From positions 3,162,001 to 3,226,000 of the forward strand of contig NZ_CP077800.1 in the NCBI RefSeq assembly GCF_019112525.1: a DNA stretch of 64,000 bases. The letters run 5' to 3'. The number at the start of each line of letters is the position of its first letter. The stretch's first letter is position 1. The notes beneath the pieces are model-generated. The model saw nothing but the letters and a program-made list of their open reading frames with translations. It did not search any database and was not told the origin of the DNA. The stretch comes from Modestobacter sp. L9-4. Lineage in GTDB: Bacteria > Actinomycetota > Actinomycetes > Mycobacteriales > Geodermatophilaceae. A program made the position numbers and the translations under genes. Shown here piece after piece: positions 1-6,596 of this stretch.

Positions 1-1581
1 CAGTACGCGGACGTCGCCGACGGGATCGCCCGCCGACTCGACGGCCGCGTCGTCGTCGCGCACAACGCGCAGTTCGACCACCGGTTCCTCGCCGCAGAGT
101 CCGCCCGGGCAGGTGGCCGCCTGCCGGTGGAGGAACGGCTGTGCACCCTCGCGCTGACCCGCCGGCTGGAGTTGCCGGTCGCCGACTTCAAGCTCTCGTC
201 GGTCGCCTCCTACTGGGGTGTCCGTGCCGAGCGGGCGCACGACGCCGCCGACGACGTCCGTGTCCTCACCGAGGTGCTGCGGCACTCGCTGGTGGCGGCC
301 GCCCGACTCGACGTCGACCTGCCGCTCACCCCGTGCACCGACGACGGTCCGACCGTCTTCCCCGCCAAGGCACCGCGCACGCCCTGTCCCTGGCGAGCGC
401 CGGCGGCCTGGGTCCTCGGCCGACCACTGGTCCAGGGCATGAAGGTGGTCATCACCGGCGGCACCAGCTCGCCGCGGGAGCTCCTCACCCGGCGCTGCAC
501 CACAGCGGGCCTGGACGTCATGAACACCGTCAGCGGGCGCACACACCTGCTGGTCTGCAACCGTGCCGACGAACTGACGGGCAAGGCGGTGAGAGCGCGG
601 CAGAACGGCACGCCCGTGATCAGCGAGGCAGAGCTCGTGCGACTGCTCGCGTCCGTCGAGCCGGGACAGCCCAAGGTCGCCGAGCACGTACCGGGGTCCA
701 CCCCGCCGAAGGCGCCGGCGCCCGCTCGTTCGGCGCCCGTCGGACCCCTGAGCGGCCGACGAGTCCTCGTCCTCGGCGGGACGCACGAGCACGCGGCCGA
801 GACCCGGACCCGGCTGGTCGACGCAGGCGCCAGCGTCGCGGTGAACCTGACCGGCTCGGTGACCGATGTCGTCAACGGGCCGTCGACCGGGTCGGACCCC
901 CGGACGGCCAAGGCGCAGTCGCTCGGCATCCGGCTCCTGGACGACCGGACGTTGCTGCCCGTGCCCTGGCCGGTGGCCTCCGGTCCTGCGCCCGTGATCG
1001 AGTCGCCTGGCGCGGCAACACCCGTGGGCACGACCGACAGGTCCCGGAACCTCGTGCGCGGCGAGGTGTTCGTCCTGCCGCCGCAGGACGAGTGGCTGGT
1101 CGAGGTGCGCTGGCAGGCGCCGGGGCGGCACGCGACCGATCGGTTCGACCTGGACGTCGTCGCCTTCGTGGTCGACGAGGACGAGCAGGTCTCCGTCGAC
1201 GAGGACTTCGTCTTCTTCAACGCGCCGGGACACCCGACCGGATCGGTCGCACTGGAGACGGACGTCCCGGGAGAGGCGTTGTGCCGGCTCCGACCGGGTG
1301 ACCTGCCTGCCGGCCAGCGCCGGGTCCTGCTGGCGGCGGCGATCGACGGGGAGGTCACCTTCGGGGATGTCGGCGGCGTCGAGTTGGTTCTCCGCGACGG
1401 CGACGGGGCACCCGTCGCCCGGGCGACCCTCGACGCGGCGACCCAGGAACGCAGCCTCGTGCTCGGACACCTCTACGAACGGCACGGCAGCTGGCGGTGG
1501 CGACCGGTGGGCCAGGGCTACCAGGACGACCTGGGAGCCCTCGCGGTCCGTCACGGTGTGGACGTCGAGGACGCCGGCTGA
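1..1581 (+). CDS. DnaQ-like exonuclease - BRCT - TerD fusion protein (5' partial)
   Basis: The reading frame is open from the left edge, so the N-terminus, including the first exonuclease motif, is missing; 526 residues are present. Residues 20-31 (VAHNAQFDHRFL) match the second DEDD exonuclease motif and HDAADDV near residue 80 matches the third, H-containing (DEDDh) motif. A BRCT domain covers about 143-217 and a degenerate BRCT-like repeat about 250-322. Residues 350-524 form a TerD domain, seen in FVFFN and in the closing segment with YERHGSWRW. DEDDh nucleases degrade DNA 3' to 5', BRCT domains bind phosphoproteins or DNA ends, and TerD domains bind calcium in stress (tellurite) systems. 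A role in damage-linked DNA processing is inference. No other ter gene is nearby. Confidence 0.85.
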   Translation, partial: QYADVADGIARRLDGRVVVAHNAQFDHRFLAAESARAGGRLPVEERLCTLALTRRLELPVADFKLSSVASYWGVRAERAHDAADDVRVLTEVLRHSLVAAARLDVDLPLTPCTDDGPTVFPAKAPRTPCPWRAPAAWVLGRPLVQGMKVVITGGTSSPRELLTRRCTTAGLDVMNTVSGRTHLLVCNRADELTGKAVRARQNGTPVISEAELVRLLASVEPGQPKVAEHVPGSTPPKAPAPARSAPVGPLSGRRVLVLGGTHEHAAETRTRLVDAGASVAVNLTGSVTDVVNGPSTGSDPRTAKAQSLGIRLLDDRTLLPVPWPVASGPAPVIESPGAATPVGTTDRSRNLVRGEVFVLPPQDEWLVEVRWQAPGRHATDRFDLDVVAFVVDEDEQVSVDEDFVFFNAPGHPTGSVALETDVPGEALCRLRPGDLPAGQRRVLLAAAIDGEVTFGDVGGVELVLRDGDGAPVARATLDAATQERSLVLGHLYERHGSWRWRPVGQGYQDDLGALAVRHGVDVEDAG

Positions 1582-1678
1582 CCGGAGCCGTGTGCGGCGG
1601 CGCCGTCCGGTCCTCGCCCGGTCGTGGCGCCATGGGGCAGGATCGCCCTCGTCGTCCGACCTCAACGGGGAGCCTGCC

Positions 1679-2299
1679 GTGACCGTCCCACCCGCACACC
1701 AGCCCCAGGCCGCCATGGTCGTCCCGCTGTTCTTCATCAAGCAGCGGATCACGGTGATGGTGAACCGGTACGAGGTGCGCGCCGCCAACCCCGACGGCAG
1801 CGAGGGCCCGCTGCTGGCGCTGGCCGAGCAGAAGCGGATGAAGCTCAAGGAGGAGGTGGTCTTCTACTCCGACGAGAGCAAGAGCCGCCGCGTCTTCTCC
1901 TTCAAGGCCCGCCAGCGGCTGGACGTCGGCGCCCAGCACGACGTGTTCGACGAGAGCGGCGCCCCGCTGGGCATGTTCAGCAAGGAGTTCGGGGCCAGCC
2001 TGCTGCGCTCCACCTGGAACCTGCACGCGCCCGGCATCGAGGCCGTCGGCCGCGAGCGCAAGCTGTCGATCGCCCTGCTGCGCCGGTTCTGGAACCTCAT
2101 CCCCTACATCGGGGACATCTGGGTGCCCTTCGTCTTCCACTTCGACTTCCTCGACCAGAAGACGGGTGCGCCCGTGCTCACCAGCGAGCGGAAGATGGCC
2201 ATCCGCGACCGCTACACCGTCACCGTGCCCGACCCGCGGCTGGACTTCCGGGTCGCGGCGTCCATGGCCGTCGCCCTGGACGCCCTGCAGAGCCGCTAG
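1679..2299 (+). CDS. LURP-one-related / scramblase-like protein
   Basis: This 206-aa protein looks like the LURP-one-related (Tubby C-terminal-like beta barrel) family. It has the motif run MVVPLFFIKQRITVMVNRYEV near the N-terminus and a hydrophobic, aromatic C-terminal part (FWNLIPYIGDIWVPF). In this fold a hydrophobic helix threads a beta barrel and the proteins are thought to act at membranes, but bacterial members have no settled function. The GTG at 1679 follows a GGGGAG ribosome site at good spacing; ATG 1715 (MVVPLFF) is a possible shorter start. A CAGGAT hexamer at 1638-1643 may be its -10 box. It lies 97 nt after the exonuclease fusion and ends at a bidirectional hairpin. Confidence 0.7.
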   Translation: MTVPPAHQPQAAMVVPLFFIKQRITVMVNRYEVRAANPDGSEGPLLALAEQKRMKLKEEVVFYSDESKSRRVFSFKARQRLDVGAQHDVFDESGAPLGMFSKEFGASLLRSTWNLHAPGIEAVGRERKLSIALLRRFWNLIPYIGDIWVPFVFHFDFLDQKTGAPVLTSERKMAIRDRYTVTVPDPRLDFRVAASMAVALDALQSR

Positions 2300-2311
2300 G
2301 CCACGACGTCC

Positions 2312-2340
2312 ACCGGCCGGCGCACGTGGCGCCGGCCGGT
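2312..2340. terminator. bidirectional intrinsic-type terminator
   Basis: A perfect 12-bp inverted repeat (ACCGGCCGGCGC and its complement) with a 5-nt loop sits between two convergent genes. It overlaps the first base of the minus-strand stop codon at 2340. There is no clear T run, which is common for high-GC actinomycete terminators. Confidence 0.7.
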
Positions 2341-3287
2341 CAGGGCACGGTCGCGGCGAGGTGCTCGTCGGCCGCCAGGTCGCGGAACGCCGACGCCGCT
2401 GCGTCGGAGGAGCCGATCCGCCAGTCCCGCTCCTTGCGCACGTCGAACCACACCAGCGCCCGCACGTCGGGGAAGCTCTCCCGCAGCGCCGGGACGATCC
2501 CCGCGATCCACGCGGCCTTGCTCCCGCCGGTCTCCGACGAGCCCGTCTCGCCGATCAGGATCGGCTTGCCCAGCGGCTGCAGCTGCTCGTACATCGGGCC
2601 GAACACCTCCGCGAAGGTCTCCCACGCGTGGTCCGGGTCGTCGGTGCCCCAGTTGTAGCCGTCGATCCCGGTCCAGTCGACGTAGTCCTCGCCCGGGTAG
2701 TAGGCGAGCGCCCCGGGGGCGTCCGCGCTGTCGACGTTGTTCGGTGCCCACACCCACACGACGTTCCCCCCGTCGTGCGCGGCGAAGACGTCGTGGACGT
2801 GCCGGTAGGCGGCGACGTACAGCTCCGGGTCGTGCCCGCCCCAGCCCTCCTCCTCGTTCATCTCCGCGGCGAGGTCGACGAACACCGGCTGGTCGAGCGC
2901 CCCGGCCTCCCGGGCGCGGGCGGTGAGCATCTCGTCGTAGGTGCCGTCGACGATCGCGGTGAAGTCCGCGTCGAAGGGCTCCCAGTTGACCAGCGACAGC
3001 TGCCCGCGCTCGGCGTCCTCCGCGACGAACCCCGACGTCGCCCACTCGTCGGCCCAGCCCACGTAGGTCAGGTGCAGCTGCGGCACGACGCCGATCGCCT
3101 CGTCGGTCTCCGCGGCCGGGCGGTCGCCGTAGTAGACGCCGAGGTAGGCGCCCTCGGCGGGCAGCAGCGGTGCGTCGGCGGACGGGCCGGCAGCCGGGAC
3201 GTCGTCCGGGGGCGGAGCGCCGCCGCAGCCGGTGACCGCGAGCGCGAGGACGGCGCCCAGCAGGGCGCGGCGGGCGACGGCGGGCAC
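2340..3287 (-). CDS. GH26-like glycoside hydrolase lipoprotein
   Basis: The 315-aa product has a lipoprotein signal peptide ending in the lipobox VTGC (Cys about residue 21), so it should be exported and lipid-anchored. The body resembles glycoside hydrolase family 26 (beta-mannanase-like TIM barrel): AEMNEEEGW carries the expected acid/base Glu, and PILIGETGSSE near residue 240 the nucleophile Glu. GTG 3287 is preceded by GAGGGA. It starts 53 nt downstream of the reverse transcriptase stop on the same strand, so it could be co-transcribed with the retron locus. A glycosidase has not been described as a retron effector as far as I know, so the neighbourhood may be chance. Substrate is unknown. 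Confidence 0.8.
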   Translation of the reverse strand: MPAVARRALLGAVLALAVTGCGGAPPPDDVPAAGPSADAPLLPAEGAYLGVYYGDRPAAETDEAIGVVPQLHLTYVGWADEWATSGFVAEDAERGQLSLVNWEPFDADFTAIVDGTYDEMLTARAREAGALDQPVFVDLAAEMNEEEGWGGHDPELYVAAYRHVHDVFAAHDGGNVVWVWAPNNVDSADAPGALAYYPGEDYVDWTGIDGYNWGTDDPDHAWETFAEVFGPMYEQLQPLGKPILIGETGSSETGGSKAAWIAGIVPALRESFPDVRALVWFDVRKERDWRIGSSDAAASAFRDLAADEHLAATVP

Positions 3288-3340
3288 CAGGGTCCCTCGC
3301 GGGGCGGACGGCGGGTGGGTGGCCACCCCGCCACCCTGCC

Positions 3341-4690
3341 CTACGCGTCGGCGGCGGCCGACCAGTCGATCCGGTCGGCGAGCACGGCCAGGCGCGCACC
3401 GAACGCAGGGTCCAGCGAGTTGGCCCAGGCGACCCGGCCGAGGACGTGGTCGCGGAAGGTGGCCGGGTCCCGGCCGCGCGTCTGGCCCGCCCACCCGTGC
3501 GTCGCACAGTTGTGCAGCAGCGCCCGCAGCGCGTCCCGTTCCCGGCGGGGGAGCGCGGGGTGGGCGTTCACCACCGCGCCGAGCACCGCCTGGCGGCGCC
3601 CGGCGCCCACCGCCGAGGTCTTCGCGGGGTTGACCCGGAAGCCCTCGTCGGCGACGACCTCGGCGACCAGCGCGGCGAACCGGTCGCCGCCGACCGACGT
3701 CCCGCCGCTGAAGGTGAGGTCGTCGACGTAGCGGGTGTAGGTGGCGCCGAAGGTGGCGGCCAGCCCGGCGAGCCGGCGGTCGAGCCGGAAGCAGACCAGG
3801 TTGGCCAGCGCGGGGGACGTCGGTGCGCCCTGCGGCACGTGCGCGACCGCCAGCCGGCGACCCAGCCGGTGGTGCCGGTCGCGGGCGTCGGCGTCGGCGG
3901 GCACCGGCAGCGCACGCCACACCGGCGCCGGGACGACGGTCGTCACCAGCCCGGTGAGCACGTGCGCGACCGGCTCGGGGAGCCCCGCGGGCCCGAGCAG
4001 CAGCCCGTGCACCCGCCCGGCGGACACACTGGGGAAGAACGCCTCCAGGTCCATCCGCAGGACGACGGCCGCCCCGGCGTGCGGCGCCACGGCGGTGCGC
4101 ACCGACCGGCCGGGCACGCACCCGTGCGCTGCCTCGTGCACCGGGACCTGCGCCAGCACGTGCCGCAGCAGCCGCCGCTGCGCCTCCCGCAGCCGGGGCT
4201 TGGGTGCGGCCAGCAGCCGCACGCCGGAGGGCCGGTCGACCGACCGCCACCGGTAGTGGCGCAGCGGCTCGCGCGCGGTGCGCTCCAGCCCCCGGGTGTC
4301 GGCGAACCAGGCGAGCTCGCCGGCGTCGACGTCCAGCAGCCGGGCCACCGCGGCCTGGTCGGGCAGGTCGGCGACCGGGTACCGGTCCCAGGCCAGTGCG
4401 GTCGGCACCGGCGTCCAGCGTTCGACGCGGGGGAGCGGTTGCGTGTCCTGGCCGCGGGCGAAGCCCTGCGTCGTCAGCAGGAAGCGGGACAGCGCGCGGG
4501 GCCGGTCGACCGGCGGCCGCGGGAAGGCGGTCTGCACCTCGCCGACCATCGTGCCGACCCAGGTCCGCGCGCGGGCCATGCCCAGGGCGACGGCGACCCG
4601 GCGGACCATCTCCGGCCGGCGCCAGGGGCCGGCCAGCAGCGCCGTGGCGATCCCGGACGCGGTGGCCGCGGCGCGCCGGTCGGTCGTCAC
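3341..4690 (-). CDS. ret: retron-type reverse transcriptase
   Basis: This 449-aa RNA-directed DNA polymerase would make multicopy single-stranded DNA from the ncRNA just upstream. Visible motifs: AHGCVPGRS (188-196), catalytic Asp214 in MDLEAFFPSV, PQGAPTSP (286-293), and YVDD (321-324) followed by LTFSGG. VLGAVVN (369-375) stands where retron RTs usually show VTGxVVN, and APH (202-204) where they show NAxxH, so both signatures are degenerate. An N-terminal extension of about 140 residues with AWFAD and LRHYRWR resembles the long extensions of myxobacterial (Mx162/Sa163-type) RTs; that comparison is from memory. No maturase X or HNH domain is seen, arguing against a group II intron. GTG 4690 has no clear ribosome site; ATG 4609 is an alternative start. 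Confidence 0.9.
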   Translation of the reverse strand: MTTDRRAAATASGIATALLAGPWRRPEMVRRVAVALGMARARTWVGTMVGEVQTAFPRPPVDRPRALSRFLLTTQGFARGQDTQPLPRVERWTPVPTALAWDRYPVADLPDQAAVARLLDVDAGELAWFADTRGLERTAREPLRHYRWRSVDRPSGVRLLAAPKPRLREAQRRLLRHVLAQVPVHEAAHGCVPGRSVRTAVAPHAGAAVVLRMDLEAFFPSVSAGRVHGLLLGPAGLPEPVAHVLTGLVTTVVPAPVWRALPVPADADARDRHHRLGRRLAVAHVPQGAPTSPALANLVCFRLDRRLAGLAATFGATYTRYVDDLTFSGGTSVGGDRFAALVAEVVADEGFRVNPAKTSAVGAGRRQAVLGAVVNAHPALPRRERDALRALLHNCATHGWAGQTRGRDPATFRDHVLGRVAWANSLDPAFGARLAVLADRIDWSAAADA

Positions 4691-4702
4691 CGGGCGCCCC
4701 GG

Positions 4703-4723
4703 GGTGCGCGGCGGGGAGGACAG
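4703..4723 (-). repeat. a2 arm of 21-nt perfect inverted repeat
   Basis: On the minus strand this arm begins CTGTCCTCCCC and ends GCGCACC. It pairs with a1 over all 21 bases and lies 12 nt before the RT start codon, the usual position of a2 in retrons. Confidence 0.9.
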
Positions 4724-4844
4724 CCAGTCCCTGGGGGACGTGCCGCTGGGTGCGCGGAGCGCGCGGCGTGGCTCATGACGCTGTGCCTGGCTTCTTCACG
4801 GGTCCCCGGGGTTGCCCCGGGGGGACCGGTCACTGCCGGTCGTC

Positions 4845-4865
4845 CTGTCCTCCCCGCCGCGCACC
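4845..4865 (-). repeat. a1 arm of 21-nt perfect inverted repeat
   Basis: On the minus strand this arm begins GGTGCGCGGCGG and ends GGACAG. It is the exact reverse complement of 4703-4723; pairing stops on both sides at mismatches. It would form the 5' end of the retron ncRNA. Confidence 0.9.
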
Positions 4866-4870
4866 GGCAC

Positions 4871-4876
4871 ACCGTA
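4871..4876 (-). promoter_or_regulatory. -10 element of the retron transcript
   Basis: TACGGT reads on the minus strand and ends 5 nt before a1. The local rule of a TAnnnT box plus about 6 nt puts the transcription start at 4864-4865, the first base of a1. No convincing -35 box is visible. Confidence 0.5.
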
Positions 4877-4897
4877 GGGCCGGCGGGGGTCCCGCGA

Positions 4898-5296
4898 CTA
4901 CAGGTACCGGCTCTCGAGCTCGGCGAAGAAGTCCTTGGCCAGGGCGCTGAACTCCGCCTCCCGGACGGCGATCTCCTCGCCCACCCGGTACCGCAGCACA
5001 GAGCGGCTCGCGTCGTACCGGATGTGCCGGTCGGCGATCAGCGTGCTGCCCTGCGCCAGCGACTCGGCGACCAGCCGCACCTCGGCGCAGGCCGCGCCGC
5101 AGGCACCGCCCCGGCCGTGGTCGGGGAACCAGCTGTCCAGCACGACGACCAGGTCGTTGAAGAAGACGGGTTCGAAGTCGTGGACCGCGCCCGGGTCGTT
5201 CCCGCCGGCCAGCCGCCGGAACGCGGCGACCCGGTCGTCGACCGCCGCGCGGCGCTGGTCGATGTGGTGCAGTGCGCTGGTGCTCTGGGACAACAT
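4898..5296 (-). CDS. hypothetical protein upstream of the retron
   Basis: I do not recognise this 132-aa protein. ATG 5296 follows a strong GAGGAG ribosome site, so the gene is real. It is acidic, with no signal peptide or membrane segment. It shows a central [16 protein letters not shown] segment, two cysteines spaced CGAAC near residue 67, and a C-terminal [10 protein letters not shown] helix. It ends 32 nt before the a1 arm on the same strand, so read-through into the retron transcript is possible. Its position makes it a candidate retron partner, but it resembles none of the effector families I know (nuclease, ATPase/HNH, nucleoside transferase, membrane toxin), and it may be unrelated. 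Confidence 0.7.
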   Translation of the reverse strand: MLSQSTSALHHIDQRRAAVDDRVAAFRRLAGGNDPGAVHDFEPVFFNDLVVVLDSWFPDHGRGGACGAACAEVRLVAESLAQGSTLIADRHIRYDASRSVLRYRVGEEIAVREAEFSALAKDFFAELESRYL

Positions 5297-5346
5297 GGCG
5301 ACTCCTCGTGAGAGAACGCCCCGTGGCTGCCGAGGGTGCCGTCCAG

Positions 5347-5361
5347 GGTGACACCGGTCAC
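5347..5361. promoter_or_regulatory. inverted repeat in divergent intergenic region
   Basis: GGTGAC-ACC-GGTCAC lies between the hypothetical gene (minus) and the flavin monooxygenase gene (plus). It has the size of a regulator half-site pair. No regulator gene is adjacent. Confidence 0.3.
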
Positions 5362-5456
5362 GCCGTACCGCACCGGGTTCGTGCGCGCGGTCGGGACGGG
5401 GACGGCGAGTCGCGTCGGACCGGCCGGGCGGAGGGCGGGGGAAGCCTCACGACGCC

Positions 5457-5471
5457 GGGTGCGTTGCACCC
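5457..5471. promoter_or_regulatory. palindrome upstream of the LLM oxidoreductase gene
   Basis: GGGTGC-GTT-GCACCC is a perfect 6-bp inverted repeat with a 3-nt spacer, 25 nt before the start at 5496. It could be an operator; nothing in the window shows which regulator would bind. Confidence 0.35.
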
Positions 5472-5495
5472 CTCAACCGACGTGAAAGGCACCTC

Positions 5496-6485
5496 ATGCG
5501 CATCCCGCTGTCCGTCCTCGACCTCGCCCCCATCGCCCGCGGGGAGACCGTCGGCAGCAGCATCGCCGCCAGCGTCGCCCTCGCCCAGCGCGCGGAGGAG
5601 CACGGTTACCGGCGGGTCTGGTACGCCGAGCACCACAACATGCCGAGCATCGCCTCCTCGGCGACCAGCGTGCTCATCTCCCACGTCGGTGCCCACACCA
5701 GCACCATCCGGCTCGGCTCGGGCGGGGTCATGCTGCCCAACCACTCGCCGCTGACGATCGCCGAGCAGTTCGGCACCCTCGACGCGATGTACCCCGGCCG
5801 CATCGACCTGGGCCTGGGCCGGGCGCCCGGCTCGGACCAGAACACGATGTACGCGCTGCGCCGCGACCCGAACTCGGCCGAGTCCTTCCCGCAGGACGTG
5901 CTGGAGCTGCAGGCCTACCTGGCCGGGCAGACCCGTGTCCCCGGCGTCGACGCCGTCCCGGGCAAGAGCTCCCGGGTGCCGCTGTACATCCTGGGGTCCT
6001 CGACCTTCGGCGCCCACCTGGCCGCCGCGCTCGGCCTGCCCTACGCGTTCGCCAGCCACTTCGCGCCGCAGGCGTTGGAGGCCGCCGTCGCCGCCTACCG
6101 GCGTGAGTTCAAGCCCTCAGCGCAGCTGGAGGAGCCGCACGTCATCGCCGGCGTCAACGTGATCGCCGCCGACACCGAGGCCCGCGCCCAGGAGAACCTC
6201 CAGGCCATGCGCCGCACCATGGCGATCGGGCTGTTCGGCCGGGGCCGCAGCTTCACCGACGCCGAGGCCGACCTGCTGCTGGAGCAGGGCGCCGGGCACC
6301 ACATCGACTCGATGTTCACCCACGTCGCGCTCGGCACGCCCCCGCAGGTCGCCGACCACCTCGAGCGCTTCGTGCGCTTCGCGGACGCCGACGAGCTGAT
6401 CGTCGCCCACCAGGCGCCGACCACCGAGGACCGGCTGCGCTCGGTCACCCTCACCGCCGAGGCCCTGGACTCCGTCCCCGCCTGA
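5496..6485 (+). CDS. LLM class flavin-dependent oxidoreductase (MsnO8-like)
   Basis: The 329-aa protein is a luciferase-like monooxygenase: [12 protein letters not shown] at the start, [13 protein letters not shown] around residue 45, [14 protein letters not shown] around residue 75 and [14 protein letters not shown] around residue 105 are typical of this single-component LLM group. These enzymes use reduced flavin (FMNH2 or F420) in a TIM barrel; the substrate cannot be read from sequence. ATG 5496 is preceded by a GAAAGG ribosome site. The gene stands alone, diverges from the hypothetical gene upstream of the retron, and is followed at once by a repeat element and a strong terminator. Confidence 0.9.
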   Translation: MRIPLSVLDLAPIARGETVGSSIAASVALAQRAEEHGYRRVWYAEHHNMPSIASSATSVLISHVGAHTSTIRLGSGGVMLPNHSPLTIAEQFGTLDAMYPGRIDLGLGRAPGSDQNTMYALRRDPNSAESFPQDVLELQAYLAGQTRVPGVDAVPGKSSRVPLYILGSSTFGAHLAAALGLPYAFASHFAPQALEAAVAAYRREFKPSAQLEEPHVIAGVNVIAADTEARAQENLQAMRRTMAIGLFGRGRSFTDAEADLLLEQGAGHHIDSMFTHVALGTPPQVADHLERFVRFADADELIVAHQAPTTEDRLRSVTLTAEALDSVPA

Positions 6486-6547
6486 GGAAGGACCCCGCTG
6501 CCTCCTCACGCCACGCTCCGCGCGGCGCGGGCTCCTGCAGCGGGGCC
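6486..6547 (+). repeat. dispersed GGACC...GGCC hairpin repeat, copy A
   Basis: The arms GGACCCCGCTGC (6490-6501) and GCAGCGGGGCC (6537-6547) are complementary apart from one bulged A. The element starts right after the stop codon at 6485. The interior CACGCTCCGCGCGGCGCGGG is nearly shared with copy C. Confidence 0.65.
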
Positions 6548-6552
6548 GACGG

Positions 6553-6584
6553 ACAGCCCCCACCGCAGTTGCGGTGGGGGCTGT
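6553..6584. terminator. bidirectional terminator hairpin
   Basis: ACAGCCCCCACCGC pairs perfectly with GCGGTGGGGGCTGT (14 bp, 4-nt loop). It lies between the convergent LLM oxidoreductase and NlpC/P60 genes. Confidence 0.85.
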
Positions 6585-6596
6585 GCGCTGTCCTGA

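Larger units (their letters stand above)
4703..4865 (-). ncRNA. candidate retron msr-msd ncRNA
   Basis: The transcript would run from 4865 down to 4703 (163 nt), ending 12 nt before the RT start. Its two ends form a perfect 21-bp duplex (a1 4845-4865, a2 4703-4723). Inside, minus-strand 4827-4801 folds into an 11-bp hairpin with a 2-nt C bulge and CAA loop, a good msr stem. The stretch from about 4792 to 4724 can close on CCAG/CTGG next to a2 and contains nested GCCGC/GCGGC and GCGCG/CGCGC stems, a plausible msd of about 70 nt. G4845 or G4844, just inside a1, are candidate branching guanosines. In known retrons the RT primes from such a G and copies msd from its a2-proximal end. Boundaries inside the element are inference; the inverted repeat is directly visible. 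Confidence 0.8.

Noticed and set aside
2166-3731. plus-strand frame across the GH26 and RT genes
   Set aside because: No motif and opposed to two well-supported minus-strand genes.
3341-4690. group II intron or diversity-generating retroelement origin of the RT
   Set aside because: No maturase X/HNH domain, no intron domain V-like hairpin or intron boundaries, and no template/variable repeat pair was seen; the a1/a2 repeat fits a retron better.
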